Below are positions 1-6,953 of a stretch of DNA of 12,734 bases, one piece after another (the stretch's first letter is position 1; every line of letters begins with the position of its first letter). The notes beneath the pieces were generated by a model. It was not told where the DNA came from. It searched no databases and saw nothing but the letters and a program-made list of their open reading frames with translations. Both the position numbers and the translations under genes were made by a program. This DNA is from Calditrichota bacterium (GTDB lineage: Bacteria; Calditrichota; Calditrichia; Calditrichales; Calditrichaceae), in assembly GCA_024278715.1 (NCBI GenBank), contig JAJRSN010000442.1, positions 1-12,734 on the forward strand, read 5' to 3'.

Positions 1-788
1 ACGCGTCGCCGCAGCTCACTGACAGCCGATTCCGCAGCCTGCTGCGCGCTTTGTCCCTGCTTGAGGGATTCAATTACCGTTCTTGCCAGCATTACCCGTA
101 AAATTCCCTCTCCCCATCCCGTCGAAGACGCGCCGCCGAATCGATCATCGGCGTAAAATCCGGCTCCCGGCACAGGACTGTCTCCCACTCTTCCGGGCAT
201 TTTGTAAGGCGTACCCCCTGTCGATGTTCCCGCGGCAATTTCGCCTTTGGAATTTATGGCAACCGCTCCCACCGTATCTTTTTGCCGTTTTTTCTCGAAA
301 AAACTTTTGATGCGCACCCTGCCCTGTTTTTTTAACCGAAGATAGAGTTCCCGCTCTCTGCCCACAAGCAAATCTTCGGTGGCGACAACCGGTATTCCCT
401 GATCTCCGGCAAATTCAGTCGCTCCTTCGCCTACCAAAAAGACGTGCTGCGTCTTTGTCCGCACAAGATCGGCTACTTCGATTGGATGGGCAACGTTGCG
501 GATGGCAGCCACTGCGCCTACGGACAGGTCTTTACCGACCATTAATCCCGCATCCATTTCCACCTCGCCGCAGGCGTTTAAAAACGATCCCTTTCCGGCG
601 TCGAACACGGGAAACGACTCCATAAACTTAATCGCTTCCAAAACGGCAAGAAGCGGGTCGTCGCTGCTTTTAAGCGCGCTTTGTGCAAGCTCGAGCGCTT
701 GTTTAATTCCTTCCCGGTGTTCCTGGTGCAGAGAGGCAGGAATATCCCAGGCACCGCCGTGAATAATTACCCTTGGTTCAATCTTCAT
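1..788 (-). CDS. Isoaspartyl peptidase / L-asparaginase, Ntn-hydrolase family (3' part off window)
   Basis: Translating down from the ATG at 788 gives 262 residues with no stop before the window edge, so the C-terminus is missing. The family (peptidase family T2) is made as a precursor that cleaves itself before a threonine, which then acts as the nucleophile hydrolysing isoaspartyl dipeptides or asparagine. Visible hallmarks are HGGAWDIP near residue 10, FDAGKGSFLNACGEVEMDA (62-80), GAVAAIRNVAHP (91-102), VFLVGEGA (116-123), the autocleavage site DTVGAVAI with Thr172 as predicted nucleophile, STGGTPYKMPGRVGDSP (189-205) and GAGFYADD (208-215). The start overlaps the end of the upstream gene by 11 bases, which suggests translational coupling; the ribosome site is weak. 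No signal peptide is seen, so a cytoplasmic role in protein-damage turnover or asparagine use is likely. A glycosylasparaginase-like specificity cannot be excluded. Confidence 0.9.
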   Translation of the reverse strand, partial: MKIEPRVIIHGGAWDIPASLHQEHREGIKQALELAQSALKSSDDPLLAVLEAIKFMESFPVFDAGKGSFLNACGEVEMDAGLMVGKDLSVGAVAAIRNVAHPIEVADLVRTKTQHVFLVGEGATEFAGDQGIPVVATEDLLVGRERELYLRLKKQGRVRIKSFFEKKRQKDTVGAVAINSKGEIAAGTSTGGTPYKMPGRVGDSPVPGAGFYADDRFGGASSTGWGEGILRVMLARTVIESLKQGQSAQQAAESAVSELRRR

Positions 789-1557
789 GAGCGCTTTCGT
801 CATCGTTTAAAATGTAATCGCGAAGATCAAGCCAGCGTTTTTTTTGTTTTAAAGAATAAAGATCGTTCTGCAACGCGCGATTCAACAATTCAATGGCTTT
901 GCCGCGCGACTGCGCGACAAAATAGAGAACGGGCTCATTGGGCGATTTTCGCGGTTTAACGAGTTTGTGATCCGTTAAAAATTCCAGATCCTGTTTTAGA
1001 ATTTCAACTGTGCGTTCTTTTCTGATCTCCGGAATCTGATAAAGTTCTATGGCTGTTTGCGGCGACTTTTTCCAGAGAGCTTTTAAGATAGCCCAGTATT
1101 TTCGGGGAATAAAATAGTCCTGGGGTTTGATTTCGATTTTCTTTTTTATTTCAATTTGCTGTAAAGCCAATTTTGCCGCGATCAGGGCAATGGGCAAAAT
1201 GGGAAACACCTCTCCGGGAGTGGGACGATTCATAATCAGCGACATCTTTCTTTTTACCAGAGACGGCGTGTAATACGAACTACCCCTGTAATCCATAAGC
1301 AAAGGGTTTTTCGGTATCACATTTTTAAAATCATAGTATTGCTGAGGAATTTTAAGGCGCGGTTTCGGATATTTTAATTGCAAATGCAGCGAATCGCCCT
1401 TTAAAAACAGCGGCGAGAATTGCAGATAATTCGGTTTAATTCCGAAAATCTTTGTTTTTGACGAATCCTGAGCCGGAAGACTTTTGACCGAAACAAAAAC
1501 AAACAACGTCAAAACGGATAATCTTAAAAAATATTTTTTCCGCGCCTTAGGTTTCAA
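778..1557 (-). CDS. Unrecognised membrane or exported protein with winged-helix-like C-terminal domain
   Basis: I do not recognise this family. I chose the TTG start at 1557 (259 residues) because GGTGGAG lies four bases upstream and the resulting N-terminus is a basic stretch (KPKARKK) followed by a hydrophobic run at about residues 10-26 and then SLPAQDSS, like a signal peptide or first membrane anchor. The frame is open to a GTG at 1614, which would overlap the upstream gene and bury that signal. Residues 30-116 are polar and rich in Pro, Tyr and Lys. Residues 117-133 (EVFPILPIALIAAKLAL) are hydrophobic and followed by KKK. Residues 150-229 read like a winged helix-turn-helix: a helix with WAILKAL, then TAIELYQIPEI, TVEILKQDLEFLTDHKLVKPR, a YFVAQSRGKAIELLNRAL end. 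The tail is acidic. It sits between the methyltransferase and the isoaspartyl peptidase. If both hydrophobic parts span the membrane, the C-terminal domain would be cytoplasmic. Function unknown. Confidence 0.7.
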   Translation of the reverse strand: MKPKARKKYFLRLSVLTLFVFVSVKSLPAQDSSKTKIFGIKPNYLQFSPLFLKGDSLHLQLKYPKPRLKIPQQYYDFKNVIPKNPLLMDYRGSSYYTPSLVKRKMSLIMNRPTPGEVFPILPIALIAAKLALQQIEIKKKIEIKPQDYFIPRKYWAILKALWKKSPQTAIELYQIPEIRKERTVEILKQDLEFLTDHKLVKPRKSPNEPVLYFVAQSRGKAIELLNRALQNDLYSLKQKKRWLDLRDYILNDDESAHED

Positions 1558-1561
1558 TTTA

Positions 1562-1568
1562 CTCCACC
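1562..1568 (-). promoter_or_regulatory. Ribosome binding site that decides the TTG start at 1557
   Basis: On the minus strand these bases read GGTGGAG and are followed after four bases by TTG. No comparable site precedes the alternative GTG codons at 1614 or 1584. This supports an unusual TTG start for the gene ending at 778. Confidence 0.5.
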
Positions 1569-1595
1569 GTCCGGTAAATTTCACGCAAATTGTTT

Positions 1596-2066
1596 TTACC
1601 TGTTCGGAATCCACTTCGCGGTTTTCTCTTTGTAAGCTTCGTAACGCCGACCAAACCGTTTTTTTAGATACGATTCTTCATAGCCGGCGATGTAATTGTA
1701 AAAAAGAAAGATAACGCCCGTCAAAACAAGGCTGATCAACGAACCGGTAAATAACGAAAGTCCCAAATAAATCAGAAGAATACCCGAATAAATGGGATGG
1801 CGTACAAAACGGAATGCGCCGTCTGTGATTAATGTATTTTCGTATTTTTCATTATCAAACACCCGATGTCCGCTTTTCATCAGGTAGAACGAGAGGCTAA
1901 AACATAAAATCAAAACTATCCAACGAATAATCATGAAAAAGGGCGTTGAATTGAATAATGTTAGGCGCAGGACAAACGAATCTCCGATCCAGAACGCTAA
2001 GAAGAGCACCAAAAAGATCAATTGTCCGGGGTGGTTAAAGGGATGCTCGCCTTGGCGTGATTTCAT
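1596..2066 (-). CDS. Isoprenylcysteine carboxyl methyltransferase / phospholipid methyltransferase family membrane protein
   Basis: A 156-residue integral membrane protein with hydrophobic segments at about residues 15-33, 41-63 and 91-126. The family signature is in the second half: LITDGAFRFVRHPIYSG (79-95) contains the RHPxYxG motif that binds S-adenosylmethionine, and EESYLKKRFGRRYEAYKEKTAKWIP (129-153) is the typical EE...F...Y..Y....WIP ending. These enzymes methylate membrane substrates such as prenylated cysteines or phosphatidylethanolamine; many bacterial members have no known substrate. The ATG at 2066 is six bases after the gatB stop, and GGAGG inside the end of gatB lies about 11 bases upstream, a rather long spacing. 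Because psd and pssA are upstream in the same run, an amino-phospholipid substrate is possible, but this is only inference from context. Confidence 0.8.
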   Translation of the reverse strand: MKSRQGEHPFNHPGQLIFLVLFLAFWIGDSFVLRLTLFNSTPFFMIIRWIVLILCFSLSFYLMKSGHRVFDNEKYENTLITDGAFRFVRHPIYSGILLIYLGLSLFTGSLISLVLTGVIFLFYNYIAGYEESYLKKRFGRRYEAYKEKTAKWIPNR

Positions 2067-2072
2067 GAAGCG

Positions 2073-3512
2073 TTAAGCCTCCAGTTTTTTTCGCAATAAC
2101 GAACTCACCATTTGCGGATTGGCTTTCCCTTTGGAAAGCCGCATTACCTGTCCCACCAAAAATCCTATCACTTTGGTTTTGCCGTTTTTGTAAGCTTGGA
2201 CCTCGTTTGTAAATTCGCTCAGCACCTGATCGACATACGCTTCGATCCGGCTTTCGTCGGAGATTTGTTTTAATCCCAATTTTTCGATTGCCTCGTCAAC
2301 CGAAACCTCGTTGGAGAGCAGGTACTCAAACACCTTTTTTGCCGCGCTGGTACTTATCACATTGCCGTCAATGGCTTTCAGGAGCGAGGCTAATCGTTGC
2401 GGAGTTAACGGAAATTCGTTTATGGTGATTTTTTGTTCATTTAAAGTGCGAGCCACTTCGCCCAGCATCCAATTGCTGATCATCTTGTAATCGGTAAAGT
2501 GTTTTGCCACTTGCTCAAAGTAATCGGCTAAATCGCGGCTTTCGGTTAAAATTGCGGTGTCGTACGCGGGTAAATTGTACTGCGATAAAAACCGTTCGAA
2601 TTTTTTATCCGGCAATTCCGGAAGAGCGTTTTTAATGGAATCGAACCAGGGCGCGTCCAAAAATACGGGCACTAAATCGGGTTCCGGGAAATAGCGGTAA
2701 TCATGCGATTCTTCTTTGCCGCGCATGGGACGGGCTTCGTTTTTTTGCGGGTCCCACAACAATGTATTTTGCTCCACCTGTTTACCGTTTTTTAGCAGAT
2801 TTATCTGACGATTGATTTCGTAATCCAGCGCTTTTTGAACATGGGCAAACGAGTTCATATTTTTTAATTCCGTGCGGGTTCCCAACGCGGCTTGTCCGAC
2901 TGGACGGACGCTGATATTGGCGTCGCAGCGAAAACTGCCTTCTTCCATATTGCCGTCGCTAATTTCCAGATAGCGCACCAATTGACGCAATTTGGTCAAA
3001 TAGGCGTGCGCTTCGTGCGGGCTTCGGATATCCGGCGCGCTCACTATCTCTAACAAAGGCACCCCGCAACGATTCAAATCGATCAGCGTTTCTTCGGAAC
3101 CGACATAAGCTTCGTCGTGTACGGACTTACCGGCGTCTTCTTCCATGTGAATCCGGATCAGACCGACGCGCTTTTTACCGTTTTCCGTTTCGATTTCCAC
3201 ATAGCCGTTTTCGCAAATCGGCTCTTCGAATTGCGAAATTTGATAGCCTTTGGGAAGATCGGGATAAAAGTAATTTTTACGCGCAAAACGGTTGTTGCGG
3301 CGAATTTGACAGTGCGTGGCAAGTCCCAGACGAACGGCAAATTCAACAACTTTTCTATTCAGAACGGGCAGAACGCCCGGCATTCCGAGACAAACCGGAC
3401 AGGTTTGCGTATTGGGCTCTGAGCCGAATTTGGTGCTGCAGCCGCAAAAAATCTTCGATTCGGTAAGCAACTGCGTATGAACTTCCAAACCTATGACAAC
3501 TTCATATTCCAT
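2073..3512 (-). CDS. gatB: Aspartyl/glutamyl-tRNA(Asn/Gln) amidotransferase subunit B
   Basis: GatB carries the kinase and transamidase site that activates mischarged Glu-tRNA(Gln) or Asp-tRNA(Asn) with ATP and replaces the activated carboxyl with ammonia delivered from GatA. The 479-residue product is the usual length. It begins EYEVVIGLEVHTQLLT and has the four zinc-ligand cysteines at 23, 25, 38 and 41 (CGCS and CPVCLGMPG). Further family blocks are RKNYFYPDLPKGYQISQ, HMEEDAGKSVHD, LIDLNRCGVPLLEIVS, MEEGSFRCDANISVRP and TELKNMNSF. The C-terminal 150 residues or so form the helical and YqeY-like tRNA-binding tail, ending with the typical GQVMRLSKGKANP...LLRKKL. It follows gatA after 77 AT-rich bases in which I see no clear promoter or terminator. 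No gatC is seen in this window, so the third subunit is probably encoded elsewhere. Confidence 0.97.
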   Translation of the reverse strand: MEYEVVIGLEVHTQLLTESKIFCGCSTKFGSEPNTQTCPVCLGMPGVLPVLNRKVVEFAVRLGLATHCQIRRNNRFARKNYFYPDLPKGYQISQFEEPICENGYVEIETENGKKRVGLIRIHMEEDAGKSVHDEAYVGSEETLIDLNRCGVPLLEIVSAPDIRSPHEAHAYLTKLRQLVRYLEISDGNMEEGSFRCDANISVRPVGQAALGTRTELKNMNSFAHVQKALDYEINRQINLLKNGKQVEQNTLLWDPQKNEARPMRGKEESHDYRYFPEPDLVPVFLDAPWFDSIKNALPELPDKKFERFLSQYNLPAYDTAILTESRDLADYFEQVAKHFTDYKMISNWMLGEVARTLNEQKITINEFPLTPQRLASLLKAIDGNVISTSAAKKVFEYLLSNEVSVDEAIEKLGLKQISDESRIEAYVDQVLSEFTNEVQAYKNGKTKVIGFLVGQVMRLSKGKANPQMVSSLLRKKLEA

Positions 3513-3589
3513 GTATAATTCGCTTTATTTTATTGATGAGACTTCAGTACAAAAAACTTTTCCGAAATTCAAATTTTCAGAAAATGTTT

Positions 3590-4998
3590 TTATTTTTCAA
3601 AGAAAGCGCCGAGCTGAAACAGGCACTCTTCTTTGAAAGCCGGCGCCATAATTTGCAATCCGAAGGGCAGCCTGTCGGAATTTTTACCAACCGGCGCATT
3701 CATCGCGCAAATACCGGCTAAATTGGCGGTTACGGTGTAAATATCCATTAAATACATAGTTAAAGGGTCATCGATTTTTTCGCCGAGACGAAAAGCCGTT
3801 GTCGGCGTGGTGGGCGTAATAATGGCGTCGTATTTTTGAAAGGCGGAATTTAACTCGTCTTTGATTAAACGGCGCACCTGCATCGCCTTTTTGTAATAGG
3901 CGTCGTAATAACCCGCCGAGAGTACGTAGGTTCCCAAAAGGATTCTCCGTTTAACCTCTTCGCCAAAGCCTTCGCTGCGCGTCTTTTCGTACATTTCGTT
4001 TAAATCTCCGGCATCCTGAGCGCGGTAACCATAACGAACCCCATCGTATCGCGCTAAGTTCGATGACGCCTCGGCGGTGGCAATGATGTAGTAGGTGGCA
4101 ATGGCATAACGCGTTTGCGGCAGACTAAAGGTTTCTATTTTAGCGCCCTCTTTTTCCAGTTGCCGTACGGCGTTCATTATTCCGGAACGAATTTCGGGAT
4201 CAAGACCTTCGGCAAAATATTCTTCGGGCAAACCGATTTTCAGACCTTTGATTTCTTTTCCGACAACCCGATCGTAATCCGGAACCGGCTCGGCGGCGGA
4301 AGTTGAATCGTGAACGTCGTGCCCGGCAATTGTTTTTAAGATCAAAGCGGCGTCTTCCGAGGTTTTGGCAAATGCGCCAATTTGATCCAATGAAGAGGCG
4401 TAGGCTACTAATCCGTAACGGGACACCCGTCCGTAGGTGGGTTTAACGCCCACCAAACCGGTAAAGGACGCCGGTTGACGAATAGAGCCGCCCGTTTCGC
4501 TTCCCAAAGCCGCGTCACAGGCGCCGATTGCCACGGCGACCGCCGAACCGCCGCTCGACCCCCCCGCCACGCGTTCGGGATCATAAGGATTTTTAACCGC
4601 GCCAAATATGGAATTTTCGCTGGAAGACCCCATGGCGAATTCGTCCATGTTGGTCTTACCGATAAAAATAACGTCCGCCGCCTTAAGTTTTTCGATTACC
4701 GTGGCGTCAAACGGAGAGATAAAACTTTCCAAAATTTTACTGGCGCAGGTTGTTTTATGATCTTTGATATTGATGTTGTCTTTAATAGCCATAATCACGC
4801 CGGCAAGAGCGCCGGTCTCTTTTCCGGCGGCTAATCTGTCGTCAAGAATTTTTGCTTTTTCCAGAGCCTCTTCGGCAAAACCTGCGTAAATGCATTCAAA
4901 TCCTTATGGTCTTCGATTGTTTTTAAAGCCCGTTCGACTCTTTGTTTAACCGAAAGTTTTCTTTGTTTAACCGCGATCAGAATTTCCTTGATATCCAT
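3590..4998 (-). CDS. gatA: Aspartyl/glutamyl-tRNA(Asn/Gln) amidotransferase subunit A, reading frame broken near 4888
   Basis: GatA is the amidase-signature subunit that hydrolyses glutamine to supply ammonia to GatB. Two frames together encode it. From the ATG at 4998 the first 37 residues read MDIKEILIAVKQRK...HKDLNAF. From about 4888 the frame must change to give YAGFAEEALEKAKILDD...GVIMAIKDN and the remaining 400 or so residues. Adding one A to the AAA run at 4888-4890 (plus strand) joins them into a protein of about 469 residues with the family's usual spacing between NAF and EEAL. The Ser-cisSer-Lys triad is intact: Lys in MAIKDN, Ser in GGSSGGS and Ser in GSETGGSIRQPAS. The GTG at 4798 that opens the long frame is an internal Val codon, not a real start. 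ATG codons at 5007 and 5004 are also in frame with 4998. A sequencing error is the likeliest cause, a real mutation the alternative. Confidence 0.9.
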
Positions 4999-5009
4999 AG
5001 GCATCATGT

Positions 5010-5276
5010 TTATTCTTTTTCTTTAGTCGTTTCGGAATCTTCGTCTCTTTCCGAAGGATGTTCTTCGTCGCGGACTTTATCTTTTTTGGATTCCGCGCTC
5101 GGAGTATCCAACGGTTTGTTCAAATCCAGTTCGTCCTGAATTTCATTGGTCGCCTTTTTGAATTCGCGAATTCCGCGACCCAAACCCTGCGCCAATTCGG
5201 GCAACTTTTTCGATCCGAATATCAATAAAATGATAAACAAAATAATCAATAATTCGGAAGTTCCTATTCCAAACAT
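5010..5276 (-). CDS. tatA: Sec-independent (twin-arginine) protein translocase subunit TatA/TatE
   Basis: TatA oligomers form the pore or membrane-thinning patch through which folded proteins with twin-arginine signals cross the cytoplasmic membrane. The 88-residue protein is typical: a short N-terminal transmembrane helix (about residues 7-20, ELLIILFIILLIFG), the FGSKKLPELAQGLGRGI hinge and amphipathic helix (about 20-45), then a charged disordered tail ending in acidic and lysine-rich residues. The opening MFGIGTSEL and KLPEL favour TatA over TatB. A strong GAGGTGG ribosome site (5281-5287) precedes the ATG. Its stop lies two bases from the first possible gatA ATG (11 from the preferred one), so the two are probably co-transcribed. 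No tatC or tatB is in the window. Confidence 0.93.
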   Translation of the reverse strand: MFGIGTSELLIILFIILLIFGSKKLPELAQGLGRGIREFKKATNEIQDELDLNKPLDTPSAESKKDKVRDEEHPSERDEDSETTKEKE

Positions 5277-5293
5277 ATTACCACCTCATATTT

Positions 5294-5557
5294 TTAATTA
5301 ACCCACTTTAAAAGATAGGCTGCTATCATAATGCCGATAATGCCTATTACGTTTAATTTAAAACTAAACCCGAAGGTTAAGGTTAAAATCACAATATTCA
5401 AAGTCGCCGGACCAAAGTGCGCCTGCGCCGACGTTAAAAAAAACTGCTGAACCACACCGTTAGGAATTAAATAAGCAATAATTTCGCCCAATGCCGAACC
5501 GAGTAACGCTCCCAGAAAGATGATTAAAATGATCCATCCAAGACTTTTTTTACTCAT
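5294..5557 (-). CDS. Small two-helix membrane protein, DUF4321-like
   Basis: An 87-residue hydrophobic protein with a basic start (MSKKSLG), one transmembrane helix at about residues 8-30 containing the small-residue pattern GALLGSALGE, a loop with FFLTSAQAHFGPATLNI, and a second helical hairpin region (about 52-84) containing FGFSFKLNVIGIIGI and ending in LLKWVN. The GxxxGS..GE motif and the LNxxxLTLTFGFSFKLNxxGxIG ending match my memory of the DUF4321 family, which has no assigned function. It lies 19 bases after pssA and 17 before tatA, so it is part of the same transcript. GGCGGGTG precedes the ATG at 5557. An envelope role is suggested only by location and hydrophobicity. Confidence 0.8.
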   Translation of the reverse strand: MSKKSLGWIILIIFLGALLGSALGEIIAYLIPNGVVQQFFLTSAQAHFGPATLNIVILTLTFGFSFKLNVIGIIGIMIAAYLLKWVN

Positions 5558-5576
5558 AATACACCCGCCTTTTCGA

Positions 5577-6302
5577 TTAAATTGTTCCTCCCAGGCGTTT
5601 TCCCTGACTGAGTCGTATTAAAAAGCGTATCAGACCGCTAAACACATAAAACAAAGTATAAGGCAGCAGCAGTGTTTGCGGTTCGATAATCAGCGTAATA
5701 ATTGCCAGTATCACAATAAAGAAACCCACTTTCTGCGTGGTTGTTCCCTTAAACGTAAATTTCGGCAAAACATCGTAGCGGATAGTGCTGACCATTAAAA
5801 CCGAGACGAGGACCGTAAGCACAAAAAGGTATTTCGGGAAAACCTTGTTCGGAAAATATGTATCCATAAAAATAAAATAAGAGGCGATGGTTATGGCAGC
5901 CGCGGGCGACGGTAAACCGGTAAAAACCGTTTTATCAAAACCTTTTAAATCCACGTTAAACCGGGCAAGCCGAATACTGGCAAAAAGAAGCGGGAAAAAA
6001 CTGATGAACAGCCCGACCGTTCCCCAATTTTTAAAATAGTAAAAATAGATCAAAACAGAGGGCGCCATTCCGAAAGAAATGACATCGGCTAATGAGTCGT
6101 ATTCAACGCCAAACTTACTGCTTCCCTGAACAAAACGCGCCACGCGCCCATCCATGGTGTCTAAAAACGCAGCCATCAAAATCAACCATGAAGAGAACAC
6201 ATAGTTCTGGGTTTTTAGGGCATAAATTACAGCCATAAAACCAAAAAACATATTGGCGATGGTAAAAAAACTGGGCACGATAGTTCGCGGAACTTTGATC
6301 AT
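5577..6302 (-). CDS. pssA: CDP-diacylglycerol-serine O-phosphatidyltransferase (phosphatidylserine synthase)
   Basis: A membrane enzyme of the CDP-alcohol phosphatidyltransferase family; PssA members transfer the phosphatidyl group of CDP-diacylglycerol to serine. The signature DG(x2)AR(x8)G(x3)D(x3)D is complete: Asp51, Gly52, Ala55, Arg56, Gly65, Asp69 and Asp73. The 241-residue length and start (IKVPRTIVPSFFTIANMFFGF) fit the Bacillus/archaeal type II PssA subfamily, which has RLARFNV and FTGLPSPAAA as further conserved blocks (visible at about 111-134). About six to eight transmembrane helices are apparent. Its ATG overlaps the TGA of psd in ATGA, a classic translational coupling, so the substrate-making and substrate-using enzymes are encoded back to back. 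Specificity for serine rather than another alcohol rests on the partner psd. Confidence 0.93.
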   Translation of the reverse strand: MIKVPRTIVPSFFTIANMFFGFMAVIYALKTQNYVFSSWLILMAAFLDTMDGRVARFVQGSSKFGVEYDSLADVISFGMAPSVLIYFYYFKNWGTVGLFISFFPLLFASIRLARFNVDLKGFDKTVFTGLPSPAAAITIASYFIFMDTYFPNKVFPKYLFVLTVLVSVLMVSTIRYDVLPKFTFKGTTTQKVGFFIVILAIITLIIEPQTLLLPYTLFYVFSGLIRFLIRLSQGKRLGGTI

Positions 6303-6946
6303 CGTTTAAATTCTCCTATCAGGGTTTCGCCGGCGCGGGTGGTTTGATTGAGTTTCACCTTTATTTCAGCCGATAACGGAAGGAACACATCCAAACGGGA
6401 ACCGTACCGAATCATACCAAAGCGCTGCGTTCGCCGGACTTTTTGACCCTCCTGCAACTTACACACAATTCTTCTGGCAATCAATCCCGCGATCTGTTTA
6501 AACAGGATTTTTCCGTAAGGCGTTGTTATTCCGATTATCTGTTGTTCGTTTTCTTCTCCCGAACGATGATTAAACGCTGCTAAGAACTGACCCGGTTTAT
6601 ATTTCAGAAAATCAACCGTCCCGTCCGCCGGAATTCGGTTGACATGACAATTAAAAACCGACATGAATATACTTATTTTTTTCGCTCTGCCCTTAAAAAA
6701 ATACGGCTCTTCTTCTTCGGTTATCAAAATAACTTTTCCGTCTGCCGGAGCTACGATCGCAGTTTCAGGTCCTTTAAACGAACGCTCCGGATCGCGAAAA
6801 AAGAAAAAATTAAAAACAAAAAACACACCCACGGGAATGGTAATAATCCATAAAGCGATGTGTTTAACAATGAGCGTAATTGCCAACAGGACAATAAAAA
6901 TTATTCCTGTACCTATAATTATGGGAATTCCGTCTCTGGCAATCAT
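6299..6946 (-). CDS. psd: Phosphatidylserine decarboxylase, class A (PSD-A) proenzyme
   Basis: Converts phosphatidylserine to phosphatidylethanolamine using a pyruvoyl group created by self-cleavage. At 215 residues it is the short class A form. Visible blocks: an N-terminal membrane region (about residues 7-45, PIIIGTGIIFIVLLAI...), FFRDPER (about 49-55), IVAPADGKV, IFMSVFNCHVNRIPADG and, near the C-terminus, GMIRYGSRLDVF, in which Gly182-Ser183 is the predicted cleavage site and the serine becomes the pyruvoyl group. I chose the ATG at 6946 because AAGGTGA (overlapping the stop of the gene upstream) lies seven bases before it; the frame is open farther up, to an ATG at 7021, but that would overlap the upstream gene by 68 bases and add an atypical basic leader. 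The stop overlaps the start of pssA. Confidence 0.95.
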   Translation of the reverse strand: MIARDGIPIIIGTGIIFIVLLAITLIVKHIALWIITIPVGVFFVFNFFFFRDPERSFKGPETAIVAPADGKVILITEEEEPYFFKGRAKKISIFMSVFNCHVNRIPADGTVDFLKYKPGQFLAAFNHRSGEENEQQIIGITTPYGKILFKQIAGLIARRIVCKLQEGQKVRRTQRFGMIRYGSRLDVFLPLSAEIKVKLNQTTRAGETLIGEFKR

Positions 6947-6953
6947 ATAAAAT

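Noticed and set aside
778..1614. GTG start at 1614 for the unrecognised protein
   Set aside because: It overlaps the preceding gene by 19 bases, lacks a ribosome site and pushes the hydrophobic signal to residue 29; the TTG at 1557 with GGTGGAG gives a normal signal-like N-terminus. It cannot be fully excluded.
3590..4798. GatA as a complete protein starting at the GTG at 4798
   Set aside because: That codon is the Val of GVIMAIKDN inside the family's N-terminal region; matching coding sequence continues upstream for about 67 more residues in two frames and there is no ribosome site before it.
4475..4834. Plus-strand open frames such as this one and 8322-8687
   Set aside because: They lie antisense to well supported genes (gatA, htrA) and their products show no recognisable motifs or ribosome sites.
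4880..4900. Programmed ribosomal frameshift in gatA
   Set aside because: There is no recognisable slippery heptamer or downstream hairpin, and programmed shifts are not known for gatA; a lost base in a short A run explains it more simply.
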